From Bacteroidaceae bacterium (GTDB lineage Bacteria > Bacteroidota > Bacteroidia > Bacteroidales > Bacteroidaceae): DNA of 64,000 nt. This document shows positions 53,720-63,720 of this stretch, piece after piece. The first letter of the stretch is position 1. Each line of letters starts with the position of its first letter. Location of the stretch: positions 85,184 to 149,183 of the forward strand of contig JAFWYF010000006.1 of assembly GCA_017522785.1 (NCBI GenBank). Reading direction: 5' to 3'. The notes beneath the pieces were generated by a model, which was not told the DNA's origin, searched no databases, and saw nothing but the letters and a program-made list of their open reading frames with translations. The translations under genes and the position numbers were made by a program.

Positions 53720-54418
53720 ATGAAGAACTCTATAAAATTCGGTATATTATTGTTGGGCATAATGTTGTGCCTGACAACTCCATTACGTGCCGAAGAATTA
53801 GAGTATAAAATGGAAATTGGCGGCATGGTTGGTGGAAGCTATTATTTGGGAGATGCCAACTTTTCAAAACTGTTCAAAGAGACAAATATTATGGGTGGAG
53901 TGATAGCCCGATATAACTTCAATCCGCGAATGGCTATAAAGGGCAATCTATCTGTTGCCGGCATATCGGGCACTACAGCCGGAAGTGAATATAAAATTCC
54001 GGGCGATAATATCGAATTTTCTCGTACACTATACGATTTAGGAGCACAATTTGAATATAATTTCTTCGCTTACGGAACCGGTGGCGGGTATAAGCGTACA
54101 TACAAATTGGTTCCCTATATATTTGGAGGTTTGGGATTAACTTTTGCTCCGGAGCCCGCGGAACATGTTTTTACGGGCAACGTTCCAATTGGCTTAGGTG
54201 TAAAATATAAATTTGCTCCTCGATTTAATTTAGGTTGTGAGTTGTCGTTTCGTTTCTCGTTCAGCGATGAATTAGATGTCGATAAGAAGGCCGGTACAAC
54301 ATTGAACGACCCATTGGGAATTAAGAGCAGTGGATTGAAAAACAAGGATAGTTATTCTTTTTTGACTATATTTTTAACATACGATATGTTTCCTAAATAC
54401 AGGAAATGTAATAATTAA
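53720..54418 (+). CDS. DUF6089 family outer-membrane protein
   Basis: A 232-residue protein with a signal peptide (FGILLLGIMLCLTTPLRA) and an OmpA-like eight-strand barrel pattern (MEIGGMVGGSYYLGDANFSKLF, GGVIARYNFNPRMAIKG, YIFGGLGLTFA, RFNLGCELSFRFSFSDELDV). Members occur in Bacteroidales directly before uppS and bamA, as here, which suggests a link to outer-membrane assembly, though no function is established. Confidence 0.8.
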   Translation: MKNSIKFGILLLGIMLCLTTPLRAEELEYKMEIGGMVGGSYYLGDANFSKLFKETNIMGGVIARYNFNPRMAIKGNLSVAGISGTTAGSEYKIPGDNIEFSRTLYDLGAQFEYNFFAYGTGGGYKRTYKLVPYIFGGLGLTFAPEPAEHVFTGNVPIGLGVKYKFAPRFNLGCELSFRFSFSDELDVDKKAGTTLNDPLGIKSSGLKNKDSYSFLTIFLTYDMFPKYRKCNN

Positions 54419-54427
54419 CAATGAATT

Positions 54428-55168
54428 ATGGATTACAGCTTACAAGTAAACAGAGAAAATATTCCACAGCATGTTGCTATCATCATGGATGGTAATGGGC
54501 GCTGGGCGCAACAACGCGGCCTGCAACGTTCCGAAGGGCATCAGGCCGGTGCGGCGACGGTGCATACGCTTGTTGGTAATGCTCTGAAACTTGGTATTCG
54601 ATATTTGACATTATACACATTCTCTACCGAAAACTGGAACCGTCCGCAAGAAGAGGTAACAGCTCTTATGATGCTCTTGTTCGACTCTATCGAAGAGGAA
54701 CTGTTCATGAAAAATAATGTTCAGTTCAAAATAATTGGCGATGTAGAGAAGTTGCCACAACGTGTTCTTGAACGTTTGCGTGCATGCGAGAATAATACTG
54801 CAGCGAACGATGCTCTGACAGTAGTGTTGGCACTAAGTTATTCGTCGAAATGGGAAATCACTGAGGCTGTTCGTTCCATTGCTGCAAAGGTACAAAATGG
54901 TGAGTTGTCGCTCAATGAGATAAACGATAAAACAATAGATGCAGCTTTGGCAACATCGTTTATGCCCGACCCCGACCTCCTAATCCGTACGGGCAAAGAA
55001 CAGCGTTTGAGCAACTTCCTTTTGTGGCAGTGTGCCTATTCCGAATTTTACTTTACCGAGGTGCTTTGGCCCGATTTCGACAACAATGAACTTTGCAAGG
55101 CCGTTTGTGATTATCAGCATCGCCAACGCCGTTATGGTAAAACCGGTGAACAAGTTACTTTGAAATGA
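54428..55168 (+). CDS. uppS: Isoprenyl transferase (undecaprenyl diphosphate synthase, UppS)
   Basis: cis-prenyltransferase making the C55 lipid carrier for cell-wall and surface polysaccharides. Motifs are [18 protein letters not shown] with the catalytic Asp, [42 protein letters not shown] (in pieces) and [14 protein letters not shown]. Length 246 residues. The stop overlaps the bamA start by four bases, so the two are translationally coupled. Confidence 0.97.
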   Translation: MDYSLQVNRENIPQHVAIIMDGNGRWAQQRGLQRSEGHQAGAATVHTLVGNALKLGIRYLTLYTFSTENWNRPQEEVTALMMLLFDSIEEELFMKNNVQFKIIGDVEKLPQRVLERLRACENNTAANDALTVVLALSYSSKWEITEAVRSIAAKVQNGELSLNEINDKTIDAALATSFMPDPDLLIRTGKEQRLSNFLLWQCAYSEFYFTEVLWPDFDNNELCKAVCDYQHRQRRYGKTGEQVTLK

Positions 55169-57828
55169 AAATAATTGAAAAAATGAGATATACATTGTTC
55201 TTTCGTCTTTTTGTGCTACTGCTCATGCTGGTTGTATGCTCGGCAGAGTTGTTGGCGCAAGAGAATAAAGTGGTAAATCCCACAATACTATACTCAGGCT
55301 CTCCAAGAAAATATGAGATTGGTGGCATAAATCTTTCGGGAGTAGATAACTACCCGGCCTATGTTATCACAGGCTTGTCGGGCTTGTCGGTTGGCGACAT
55401 CATCACTGTTCCCGGAGAAGATGTTACAAATGCTGTTAAACGTTATTGGAAACATGGTCTTTTCTCCGATGTAAGTATTGTTGCCGATAGTATTGTCAAT
55501 GGCAAAATATATCTAGGAGTAAATTTGAAACAACGCCCACGTATATCACAAATAAACTTCAATGGAATAAAGAAAAGTGAACGTGAAGATTTGGAGTTGC
55601 AGATAGGTCTGATAAAAGGAAATCAAATTACTCCCAACATGGTAGACCGTGCAACACGTCTGATACGCAGATATTTTGAAGATAAGGGCTACAAAAATGC
55701 CGAGATAAATATAATGCAACGTCCCGATGTTACCGATGATAAACAGGTGATAGTAGATGTGAATATCGACAAAAAGGATAAGATAAAAATTCACAAGATT
55801 ACAATAGAGGGAACCGAGGCTTTGCCACTTAAAAAGGTTAAGTATGCAATGAAAAAGACACGCGAAAAAACTACTCTGCGTAATTTCTGGCATACATTCC
55901 TGCGTCCCAAGAAATTTACTCCTGAACGTTACGAAGCCGACAAAGAAAAAATATTGGAGCGATATACAGAACTAGGTTATCGCGATGCATACATTGTCGT
56001 TGATAGTGTTACACCATACGATGAAAAGAGCGTTGACATATACATGAAAATCGAAGAGGGAAAGCAATATTTCCTGCGTAGCATTAGTTGGGTGGGTAAC
56101 AGTGTCTATTCAACAGCGCAACTCGAGTATATGCTCCGTATGAAACCGGGGGATATCTATAACCAGAAACTACTCGACGAGCGTTTGCGTAATGACGAAG
56201 ATGCAATACAAAAAATGTATTACAATGAGGGTTATGTATTCTCGGGTGTTGTACCTGTGGAGTTGAGCGTCGATAACGACTCTATCGATTTGGAACTTCG
56301 CGTGTATGAAGGCTCTCAAGCGACAATAGACCGCGTTACCATAAGTGGAAACGACCGATTATATGAGGATGTTATACGTCGTGAACTATTTACTCTGCCG
56401 GGTAACTTGTTCTCAATGTCCGACGTCGAGCGCTCATATCGTGAAATTGCCAATATGGGACATTTTGACCCGGAAAAGATAGACCCGGGAATTGTACCCG
56501 ATGAGGAGTCGGGAACGGTAGATGTGAATTGGAAGCTTATACCCAAAAGTAGCGACCAAATAGAACTATCAGCCGGTTGGGGACAAACCGGAGTCATTGG
56601 TAAACTCTCTTTGAAACTTACTAACTTCTCAATGCGTAATCTATTTAGAAAAGATGGAATACGTCGTGGATTTATACCTCAGGGCGATGGACAAACCCTT
56701 ACCATAAGTGCACAATCGAATGGAGAGTACTATCAGGCATACAGCGTTTCTTTCTTCGATCCTTGGTTTGGACGTAAACGTCCCAACTCTTTCTCTGTTT
56801 CGGCATTTATGTCGGTTCAAACCGATGTGGCGAGCAGTTATTATAATTCAGCCTACTATAACAACTACTATAACTATCTATATGGTTATGGAAATTACAA
56901 TAATTATGGCTATGGCTATAATAATATGTCGTCGTACTACGACCCCGATAAATACATAAAGATGTATGGTTTCTCTATTGGGTGGGGACGCCGTTTGAAA
57001 TGGCCCGATGACTATTTCCAATTCTCAGCCGAATTAAACTACCAACTCTATTCATTAAAAGATTGGCAGTACTTCCTAATTACCGATGGTAAGTGTAATA
57101 ATATTAACTTAACACTGTCGTTGGCACGTAATTCGGTTGATAATCCACTTTTCCCGCGTCGTGGTTCCGATTTCTCTTTAACCACATCATTTACACCGCC
57201 TTATTCACTGTTCGATGGAAAGGATTATGCTAATCTTGCAAAAGATGTAAGTAAACCTAATTACAAATCGGAGTTAAGAGAAAAGCACAAGTGGATAGAG
57301 TACTACAAAATTAAATTCCGTAGCAGAACATATACATCGCTCACTAACGGACAATACAACTTGGTGCTTATGACACGTGCCGATTTTGGTTTGTTGGGTA
57401 GTTACGACAAAAATAAAAAATCCCCATTTGAGACATTCTATATGGGTGGTGATGGTATGAGTGGATATTCATACAACTATGCTACCGATATGGTTGCCTT
57501 GCGTGGATATGACAATGGTAGTCTAACACCATACGGCTACGAAGGATATGCATATACCCGCTTGGGAATGGAGCTGCGTTTCCCATTTATGTTGCAGACA
57601 ACAACAAATATCTATGGTTTGGTGTTTGTCGAGGGTGGTAATGCTTGGACCGATATGAGTAAATTTAATCTTTTCGACCTAAAACGCAGCGCCGGTGTAG
57701 GTGTACGTATCTATCTGCAGATGATAGGTCTCATAGGTATCGACTGGGCGTACGGTTTCGATAAAATATTTGGCTCTACACAATATGGTGGAAGTCAGTT
57801 CCACTTTATCCTAGGTCAGGAATTCTAA
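55165..57828 (+). CDS. bamA: Outer-membrane protein assembly factor BamA
   Basis: Omp85 protein that inserts barrels into the outer membrane. After a signal peptide (cleavage near LLAQ) there are five POTRA-like units (about residues 45-465; for example [15 protein letters not shown] and [17 protein letters not shown]) and the C-terminal barrel ending in F. The barrel keeps the Omp85 segments [10 protein letters not shown] and MELRFPF. An odd Tyr/Asn/Gly-rich loop (about 556-592: [17 protein letters not shown] and onward) interrupts the barrel. A second ATG at 55183 is an alternative start. Skp-like genes follow. Confidence 0.95.
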   Translation: MKIIEKMRYTLFFRLFVLLLMLVVCSAELLAQENKVVNPTILYSGSPRKYEIGGINLSGVDNYPAYVITGLSGLSVGDIITVPGEDVTNAVKRYWKHGLFSDVSIVADSIVNGKIYLGVNLKQRPRISQINFNGIKKSEREDLELQIGLIKGNQITPNMVDRATRLIRRYFEDKGYKNAEINIMQRPDVTDDKQVIVDVNIDKKDKIKIHKITIEGTEALPLKKVKYAMKKTREKTTLRNFWHTFLRPKKFTPERYEADKEKILERYTELGYRDAYIVVDSVTPYDEKSVDIYMKIEEGKQYFLRSISWVGNSVYSTAQLEYMLRMKPGDIYNQKLLDERLRNDEDAIQKMYYNEGYVFSGVVPVELSVDNDSIDLELRVYEGSQATIDRVTISGNDRLYEDVIRRELFTLPGNLFSMSDVERSYREIANMGHFDPEKIDPGIVPDEESGTVDVNWKLIPKSSDQIELSAGWGQTGVIGKLSLKLTNFSMRNLFRKDGIRRGFIPQGDGQTLTISAQSNGEYYQAYSVSFFDPWFGRKRPNSFSVSAFMSVQTDVASSYYNSAYYNNYYNYLYGYGNYNNYGYGYNNMSSYYDPDKYIKMYGFSIGWGRRLKWPDDYFQFSAELNYQLYSLKDWQYFLITDGKCNNINLTLSLARNSVDNPLFPRRGSDFSLTTSFTPPYSLFDGKDYANLAKDVSKPNYKSELREKHKWIEYYKIKFRSRTYTSLTNGQYNLVLMTRADFGLLGSYDKNKKSPFETFYMGGDGMSGYSYNYATDMVALRGYDNGSLTPYGYEGYAYTRLGMELRFPFMLQTTTNIYGLVFVEGGNAWTDMSKFNLFDLKRSAGVGVRIYLQMIGLIGIDWAYGFDKIFGSTQYGGSQFHFILGQEF

Positions 57829-57869
57829 TATTAACAGGTGTGTAATACGTATAAACAGAAATGAATAAT

Positions 57870-58385
57870 ATGAAAAAACTATTTTTATTGTCGGCTCTCT
57901 TTTGTCTTGTCGCAGTGGGCGCGCAAGCACAAAAATATGCATTAGTGGATATGGAGTATATTCTAAAAAATATTCCTGCCTATGAACGTGCCGCAGAACA
58001 ACTAAACCAGCAGTCTAAACGTTGGCAAAGTGAGATAGATGTGCTTGCCGAGGAGGCTGAAACTCTATATAAAAAATATCAGAGCGAGTCGATGTTTTTA
58101 TCCGATGAACAAAGAACATTGCGCGAAGAAGAGATATTGAGTCTCGAAAAGGAGGCAAGAGAACTTAAAAATAAATATTTTGCTCCCGACGGCGAGTTAT
58201 ACAAAAAACGCGAGAGTCTTATGGCTCCCATCCAAGACGAAATATACAATGCAGTAAAAGATATTTGCGACACAAAAGGCTATTCTATGGTTATAGATAG
58301 AGCATCGGCAACAAGTATCATATATGCATCACCCAAAGTTGATATAAGTAATGATGTATTAACTAAACTTGGTTATTCGAATTAA
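57870..58385 (+). CDS. OmpH/Skp family periplasmic chaperone (first copy)
   Basis: A 171-residue protein with a signal peptide (MKKLFLLSALFCLVAVGAQA) and the OmpH form: KYALVDMEYILKNIPAYE, a long charged coiled coil (about 40-110), and a C-terminal KGYSMVIDRASATSIIYASP. Skp trimers hold unfolded outer-membrane proteins before BamA. An ATG nine bases earlier is possible. First of three successive OmpH genes after bamA. Confidence 0.92.
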   Translation: MKKLFLLSALFCLVAVGAQAQKYALVDMEYILKNIPAYERAAEQLNQQSKRWQSEIDVLAEEAETLYKKYQSESMFLSDEQRTLREEEILSLEKEARELKNKYFAPDGELYKKRESLMAPIQDEIYNAVKDICDTKGYSMVIDRASATSIIYASPKVDISNDVLTKLGYSN

Positions 58386-58436
58386 ATATAGTACCTTAGC
58401 GCGGAATATAAAGACTTTAATAAAAAATAGAATATT

Positions 58437-58964
58437 ATGAAAAAGATTTTGATTTTGTTTTTGATGATGGCTCCTTTGAGCATTTTTGCGCAGCAGAAAT
58501 TCGCTTATGTTAATTCTATGGAGATAATGCAGTTGATGCCTCAATTCACTAAGGCACAGAGCGATTTGCAAACATTACAAAAACAGTATGCCGATGAATT
58601 CGAGCGCATGCGTAATGAATTACAGAAAAAGACGACTGAGTTTGAGCAGTTGAGAGATTCACTTCCCCAGAACATTCTAGAGCGTCGTTACAACGAAATC
58701 CAAGAGTTGGGTGGTCGCATGCAACAATATGAGCAAGAGAGCGTTCAAAACCTACAGCAGGTGCAACAACAGAAAATAGCAGAAGTACAAAAAGTTCTTG
58801 TAGATGCTATTCAAACTGTAGGTCGCGAAGGTGGATATGTTTGTGTATATGACTTAACAAGCGGTATACCTTACATAAGCGAGACACTTTGCGAGGATGT
58901 TACTGCAAAAGTAAAGACAAAGCTCGGTTTGACCGGTGCTCCGGCTCCCGCGGTAAATAAATAA
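58437..58964 (+). CDS. OmpH/Skp family periplasmic chaperone (second copy)
   Basis: A 175-residue protein with a signal peptide (ILILFLMMAPLSIFAQ), QKFAYVNSMEIMQLMPQF, a coiled coil rich in Gln and Glu, and a C-terminal GGYVCVYDLTSGIPYISE. Same family as its neighbours but clearly diverged. A hairpin follows at 58984-59013. Confidence 0.92.
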   Translation: MKKILILFLMMAPLSIFAQQKFAYVNSMEIMQLMPQFTKAQSDLQTLQKQYADEFERMRNELQKKTTEFEQLRDSLPQNILERRYNEIQELGGRMQQYEQESVQNLQQVQQQKIAEVQKVLVDAIQTVGREGGYVCVYDLTSGIPYISETLCEDVTAKVKTKLGLTGAPAPAVNK

Positions 58965-58983
58965 TCAGTACAGTTATATATAT

Positions 58984-59013
58984 CAAGGGGAGTGTGATTT
59001 CATATTCCCCTTG
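58984..59013 (+). terminator. Hairpin between second and third OmpH genes
   Basis: CAAGGGGA (58984-58991) with TCCCCTTG (59006-59013). No long T run, so it may attenuate transcription or stabilise mRNA instead of fully terminating. Confidence 0.45.
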
Positions 59014-59044
59014 TATGTTTTGAGAAATATCAAAAAAAATAGTT

Positions 59045-59716
59045 ATGCGTAAGTTCATACTTCTTATCATCTTTTTGCCTTTAATGGCATCGGCTCAAAC
59101 AAAATTCGGCTATTTCAACTATAATGAGTTGCTGAAACAGCATCCTCAATATGCGACAATACAGGCCGATTACGATAGCCTTGTAACACGTTGTGAAATA
59201 GAGATTGAACGTAATGAGCAGGAACTCACTCGTAGCTATGTTGCTTTTCTAAATGGGCAGCAGACTTTTCCCGAGCCAATACTGCGTAAACGTCAGAAAG
59301 AGTTACAAGAGTTGGTTGATAATAGTGTAAAATTCCGCGAGGAACTTAAAACATGGTTGGTCGAGGCGCACGATTCTCTCTTTGCGCAGTTACACGCAAC
59401 GGTTGATGATGTCGTTGCACGTATATGCTTGCAGAACAATCTTGCTTATGCTGTAGATTTGGAGAGTGCCGGTTACAAATTCATAAATCCGTCATATGCC
59501 TACGATATAACAGAGGTTGCTATTCAAATGATGAACGGGGTGGAAGCGCCCGCAAATTTGGCTGAACCAAAACAAAAAGAGCCTGTGGCAACAGACATGC
59601 CGGTAACAGTTGCTACTGATAAACCCTATATTGCCACCGATATGCCGTTGAATACCGTAACTGCTGTTGAGTGTGATGAGAAAACCGAGAACCCAATAAA
59701 TAGTCCTACCGAATAA
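59045..59716 (+). CDS. OmpH/Skp-like protein with extended C-terminus (third copy)
   Basis: A 223-residue protein with a signal peptide (FILLIIFLPLMASAQ), TKFGYFNYNELLKQHPQYAT, a coiled-coil centre and NNLAYAVDLESAGYKFINP. It differs from the two preceding copies by about 45 extra C-terminal residues of low complexity with repeated ATDMP/ATDKP units. The tail is Pro/Thr-rich and probably disordered. murI starts six bases downstream. Confidence 0.82.
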   Translation: MRKFILLIIFLPLMASAQTKFGYFNYNELLKQHPQYATIQADYDSLVTRCEIEIERNEQELTRSYVAFLNGQQTFPEPILRKRQKELQELVDNSVKFREELKTWLVEAHDSLFAQLHATVDDVVARICLQNNLAYAVDLESAGYKFINPSYAYDITEVAIQMMNGVEAPANLAEPKQKEPVATDMPVTVATDKPYIATDMPLNTVTAVECDEKTENPINSPTE

Positions 59717-59722
59717 AGTTGT

Positions 59723-60571
59723 ATGGCAGAACTAAAACAGATGTCTCAATCGCCCGGTCCGATAGGAGTCTTTGATTCTGGATATGGTGGACTCACTATA
59801 TATAGTGAGATACAACGCATGATGCCGGAATATGACTTCATATATCTTGGCGATAATGCACGTGCTCCTTACGGAACACGCTCTTTCGACGTTGTGTATG
59901 AATTTACTCGTCAAGCTGTGCACCATCTGTTCAACTCGGGTTGTCAATTAGTCATTCTGGCTTGTAATACAGCATCGGCAAAGGCTTTGCGTAATATACA
60001 ACAGATAGATTTACCCGGCATAGACCCTCGCCGACGTGTTTTAGGCATAATACGTCCTACGGTGGAGAGTATAGGAGAAATAACAAAGAGCCGTCATGTG
60101 GGTGTGTTGGCTACAGAAGGAACAATAAAGTCTATGTCCTATCCTCTGGAGATACGCAAACTGTTTCCCGATATTACCGTCGCAAGTGAGGCATGTCCCA
60201 TGTGGGCCTCCTTGGTCGAAGCCAACGAGCATTTAAATCCCGGTGCCGACTATTTTATTAAACGAGATATTGAACAACTATTATCGCGAGACCCCGATAT
60301 AGATACTATAATACTTGGTTGTACACACTATCCCTTGTTACTCGACAAAATAAAGCAGTATGTGCCAAATGGAATTACTGTTCTTACTCAGGGACATGCA
60401 GTGGCTACAGCTTTGCAGGACTATTTGAAGCGTCATCCCGAAATGGATAAACTGTGTACTAAAGGGGGAAATACAATTTTTCGTACAACTGAATCCGATG
60501 AGCGCTTTCGTGAGCAAGCGTCTAAATTCCTAAACCACGACTTACGTGCACAAAAAATCACACTACTTTAA
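59723..60571 (+). CDS. murI: Glutamate racemase (MurI)
   Basis: Makes D-glutamate for peptidoglycan. The two catalytic cysteines are in LVILACNTASAKAL and LGCTHYPLLLDKI, and the N-terminal GVFDSGYGGLTIYSEI is characteristic. Length 282 residues. It closes the envelope cluster. Its stop codon overlaps that of the convergent permease by four bases. Confidence 0.97.
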   Translation: MAELKQMSQSPGPIGVFDSGYGGLTIYSEIQRMMPEYDFIYLGDNARAPYGTRSFDVVYEFTRQAVHHLFNSGCQLVILACNTASAKALRNIQQIDLPGIDPRRRVLGIIRPTVESIGEITKSRHVGVLATEGTIKSMSYPLEIRKLFPDITVASEACPMWASLVEANEHLNPGADYFIKRDIEQLLSRDPDIDTIILGCTHYPLLLDKIKQYVPNGITVLTQGHAVATALQDYLKRHPEMDKLCTKGGNTIFRTTESDERFREQASKFLNHDLRAQKITLL

Positions 60572-61812
60572 TCGTGTATCTTTTTTAATAGATTTTGTGT
60601 GAGATATTTAATAGGTACTCCAATAGAGAGTATCCCAACAACGATTACAGTAACAAGAACAGCCAGAATATCTTCGAGTATAATCTTTACGGGGTAACCG
60701 TTTACAATGAAACTGTCGGCTGAGTCGCCAAAGGTCAGCAGGTTGAACTCTTGTTGTGCATAACATATAATTACACCAATAGTAATGCCACTGAGTGTTC
60801 CCAATAAAGATATTAAAAATCCTTCGGAGATAAATATATTAGTTATCATCTGATTATTTGCACCCAAACTGCGAAGAGTTTGTACATCCTTCTTTTTCTC
60901 TATTATGAGCATTGATAGAGAACCAATTATATTAAAACAGGCAATCAGCAGAATGAATGACAAGAATATATAGGAGATAAATTTCTCAATCTGCATAATT
61001 TTGAAAATATCCTTTTGCTGTTCGTATCTGTTCTCTACAATAAACTCCTTACCTAATATATTTTTTATCTTATTTTGCACAGTTAGGGTATTGCACCCTT
61101 CATTTAATTTTAGTTCCAATGTGGTTGCTTCGTACTCTTTGCGCCCGAATATTTCACGTGTAAATTCTATCGATGTAAGAATGTAGTTCTCGTCGTATTT
61201 TGGTTGGTTAAGCGCAAAAATCAATCCGGATGCATGGAGGTAGCCTTTTCTGAAATTTGATGCAGGGTTTGTCAAACTCACCTTTTTACCACGTTTGGGG
61301 GCATAAATTTCCAGTGGCTCTACAAAATATATACCACTGTTAAGAGTCGAAACAAGGCCGGCACCGGGTATGGCATAATTGTTTATACTATCGTGCAGTG
61401 ATATTTCTCCATCACCAATAAGTATATTCTTGATATCTGTAAGTTGTGCAAAATTGCTGTCTACACCTTTGAGCATTACCATTGCCTGCCTACCATTGTG
61501 CTGCACCATTACTTTGTCCTCAATTGCTAGTGCCGCAATGGAAACCTCTGGAAGTTCTCTCACTTGTACTATTCTCTCTTCGTCAATTAACAAGCTTTTA
61601 CCCTTTGCCGGTACAATTTTCAGCTCCGGGTCAAAAGCTGTGAACTGTTGTGCAACCAAACTTTGAAACCCATTGAACACCGAAAGAGTACAAATCATGG
61701 CTATTGTCGCAAGGGCAATACCGGCTACAGCCACTCCCGATATGATATTTATCATTTGGTGGCTTTTTTTAGAGAAAAGATACCGTTTGGCTATGTAAAA
61801 CGACAGTTTCAT
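60568..61812 (-). CDS. LolC/LolE-type ABC transporter permease (FtsX family)
   Basis: A 414-residue protein with one N-terminal helix (after FYIAKRYLFSKKSHQMINIISG, the usual LolC/E start), a large periplasmic MacB-like domain (about 45-260) and three C-terminal helices forming the FtsX domain (with DVQTLRSLGANNQMITNIFI). It probably extracts lipoproteins from the inner membrane, with a LolD ATPase encoded elsewhere. It is nine bases downstream of rbfA. Confidence 0.88.
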   Translation of the reverse strand: MKLSFYIAKRYLFSKKSHQMINIISGVAVAGIALATIAMICTLSVFNGFQSLVAQQFTAFDPELKIVPAKGKSLLIDEERIVQVRELPEVSIAALAIEDKVMVQHNGRQAMVMLKGVDSNFAQLTDIKNILIGDGEISLHDSINNYAIPGAGLVSTLNSGIYFVEPLEIYAPKRGKKVSLTNPASNFRKGYLHASGLIFALNQPKYDENYILTSIEFTREIFGRKEYEATTLELKLNEGCNTLTVQNKIKNILGKEFIVENRYEQQKDIFKIMQIEKFISYIFLSFILLIACFNIIGSLSMLIIEKKKDVQTLRSLGANNQMITNIFISEGFLISLLGTLSGITIGVIICYAQQEFNLLTFGDSADSFIVNGYPVKIILEDILAVLVTVIVVGILSIGVPIKYLTQNLLKKIHD

Positions 61813-61820
61813 CTGTGTCG

Positions 61821-62156
61821 TTAGTCTTTCAGCAAATTGTCTATGTGCTCTATGTAGTCGAGTGAATCATCTATGTAGAAACGCAGTTCCGGAATGATGC
61901 GTAGTTGGTGGCGAACACGGTTGCCAAGCTCAAAACGTAGCGCTTTGGCGTTCTTTGTCAAATGCTCAAGAACTTCGTTGCTACGTTCCGATGGGAATAC
62001 ACTCAGATAGGCCTTTGCTATGCCCAAGTCGGGGCTGACACGAACGATGCTAACAGAAACCATAACACCGGGTGTCTCTTTGCCCATCTTTAAAAAAATA
62101 TCACTTAACTCCTTTTGTATCAGGCGCGAAATCTTATTTTGTCTTGTACTGTCCAT
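61821..62156 (-). CDS. rbfA: Ribosome-binding factor A (RbfA)
   Basis: 30S-subunit maturation factor with a KH-type fold: RQNKISRLIQKELSDIFLKM at the start, VSIVRVSPDLGIAKAYLSVF and LRFELGNRVRHQLRIIPELRFYIDDSLDYIEHI in overlapping parts. A longer frame reaches 62336 but overlaps the preceding methyltransferase in another frame; ATG 62156 gives the standard 111-residue form. Confidence 0.94.
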   Translation of the reverse strand: MDSTRQNKISRLIQKELSDIFLKMGKETPGVMVSVSIVRVSPDLGIAKAYLSVFPSERSNEVLEHLTKNAKALRFELGNRVRHQLRIIPELRFYIDDSLDYIEHIDNLLKD

Positions 62157-62161
62157 AACTG

Positions 62162-62800
62162 TTATTTTATTTTTCTTATTATCGTTAAACCATCTCTTAG
62201 GGGTAATATAACCTCTTCTACTCTGCTGTCGTTCTTTACATAGTCGTTGAATTCGCGTACCCCTTTTGTTTGAGCATCGTTTCTGCTCTCGTCTAAAACA
62301 TGCCCATCCCAAAGTGTGTTGTCGGCAAGTATCCATCCGCCACTATTCAAAAATTTGAGAGCCATTTCGTAATAGGCAATGTATTCTCTCTTGTTTCCAT
62401 CGATAAAAACCAAGTCGAACTTCTCTCCTAAAGTGGGAACTACTTCCAATGCACTTCCTATTGTAAATATAATTTTGTCGGCAACAGGTGAATTCTCTAT
62501 CCAATGTCTTGTGAAATCCTCCAGTTCATCGTCAATCTCAAATGTAAAGAGTCTCCCTTCGTCGCTTAACCCTTCTGCCATGCATATAGCCGAGTACCCT
62601 GTGTATGTCCCAATTTCTAAAATTCTTTTAGGGCGTATCATCTCAACTAAAAGTTTTAGGAATCGGCCTTGAACATGTCCCGATGCCATGTGTGGGTTTA
62701 ATATCTCTACATTTGTTGCGCGGTACAAGCGATAGAGGTAGTCTCCCTCGGGGCTGCTATGGTTTTCTATATATTCGTTTAATTTATCGTATCTGTCCAT
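62162..62800 (-). CDS. Class I SAM-dependent O-methyltransferase
   Basis: A 212-residue enzyme of the COMT-like family (COG4122). The SAM-binding motif is ILEIGTYTGYSAICMAEGL, followed by FTFEIDDELED, FDLVFIDGNKREYIAYYE and ILADNTLWDGHVLD. In other bacteria members methylate catechol-like compounds or the tRNA wobble uridine (TrmR); which one applies here is unknown. It is five bases upstream of rbfA and likely co-transcribed. Confidence 0.9.
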   Translation of the reverse strand: MDRYDKLNEYIENHSSPEGDYLYRLYRATNVEILNPHMASGHVQGRFLKLLVEMIRPKRILEIGTYTGYSAICMAEGLSDEGRLFTFEIDDELEDFTRHWIENSPVADKIIFTIGSALEVVPTLGEKFDLVFIDGNKREYIAYYEMALKFLNSGGWILADNTLWDGHVLDESRNDAQTKGVREFNDYVKNDSRVEEVILPLRDGLTIIRKIK

Positions 62801-62901
62801 TGATATCTGAAATTCTCTGCGAAGATAAGTAAAAAAGTGCAGATAATTCCTTTTTTCACAAGAGGCTGTTTAATTTTCTCTCCTAGAAACAGATACATTG
62901 C

Positions 62902-63291
62902 CTAAATTCCGAAATAGTTTCTTGCTATCCACCAAATTATAAAAAGAGTGGCATAGCCCAGTATTGTATATTTATGTTGTATATATTTGTATAAAATAGT
63001 CGAAACCTTAGATTTGCTTATTGTGGTATATAGCACACCAAAAAAATAGGGTAGTGAAACTATCAAAAATAGATTATAATGCAGTGCCTTTGAGATGTCT
63101 CCATGGAGAAAGGCGTGTATGGCACGCTGTCCTCCACATGCCGGGCAATCGTAACCGGTCATTAATTTAAATATGCATTTAGGCATCCATATTATCTCGG
63201 ATGGGTCTATAATGTAATATATAAATATAGCCGATAGGGTTAAAATACTACCGGCTATAATATAAATAGTCTCCTTCTCTCTTTTGTTCAC
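62902..63291 (-). CDS. DUF2752 domain membrane protein, GTG start
   Basis: A 129-residue protein with three membrane helices and the DUF2752 signature CIFKLMTGYDCPACGGQRAIHAFLHGD (here in pieces: CIFKLMTGYDCPACGG, then QRAIHAFL). The start is GTG at 63291, two bases after the stop of the CD225-like gene; no upstream in-frame ATG exists and later ATGs would remove the first helix. Function of the family is unknown. DUF2752 and CD225-like genes are often adjacent in Bacteroidales. Confidence 0.85.
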   Translation of the reverse strand: MNKREKETIYIIAGSILTLSAIFIYYIIDPSEIIWMPKCIFKLMTGYDCPACGGQRAIHAFLHGDISKALHYNLFLIVSLPYFFGVLYTTISKSKVSTILYKYIQHKYTILGYATLFIIWWIARNYFGI

Positions 63292-63293
63292 AG

Positions 63294-63647
63294 TTAAAAA
63301 TGTTGGATTATCTCGCTGGAACTACTGCCGGCAAGGTATAACATTGCTCCAAACAATGTAAATATAACAAGGAAATATAATATAGTAACAACAGCCATAA
63401 TCAAAGCCGATGCTAAAGCCCAGTTGCGAGCATTCTTTGCAGAGTGTCTGGCCTCTTCGTAGAGCCCCTGTTTCCATAGACCATCGACCTGCGCCGCATA
63501 TACAATTGATACGACGCCAAGAGGCAGACAACAAAATATGGTGGTCAGTATGCCCCAAACAAGGTTGTTGCTGGGTTTTACTAAATTCTCATTCTTGCAA
63601 CGAGGTTCCTCATTGTGCTCATTCATATTTGTATTATCTCTTTCCAT
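63294..63647 (-). CDS. CD225/dispanin family membrane protein
   Basis: A 117-residue protein with a polar N-terminus and two membrane segments. The family pattern is NNLVWGILTTIFCCLPLGVVS, then VYAAQVDGLWKQGLYEEARHSAKNARNWALAS in two parts. It belongs with eukaryotic IFITM-type dispanins; the bacterial role is unknown. It is first in a two-gene operon with the DUF2752 gene and has a consensus promoter. Confidence 0.85.
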   Translation of the reverse strand: MERDNTNMNEHNEEPRCKNENLVKPSNNLVWGILTTIFCCLPLGVVSIVYAAQVDGLWKQGLYEEARHSAKNARNWALASALIMAVVTILYFLVIFTLFGAMLYLAGSSSSEIIQHF

Positions 63648-63689
63648 ATAGCTTGTTTCGTTTGATTATAAACAGTTTACATTTATATG

Positions 63690-63720
63690 CAAAGATAGTG
63701 TGCAATTATTCAAAAACAAA
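63690..63720 (-). promoter_or_regulatory. Promoter of the CD225-DUF2752 operon
   Basis: On the minus strand TTTG (63717-63720), a 19-base spacer and TATCTTTG (63690-63697), an exact consensus match. The remaining 63721-64000 shows only a short possible open frame at the right edge and nothing else I can support. Confidence 0.65.

Noticed and set aside
62157..62336. N-terminal extension of rbfA
   Set aside because: It overlaps the end of the methyltransferase gene in another frame and does not resemble RbfA.
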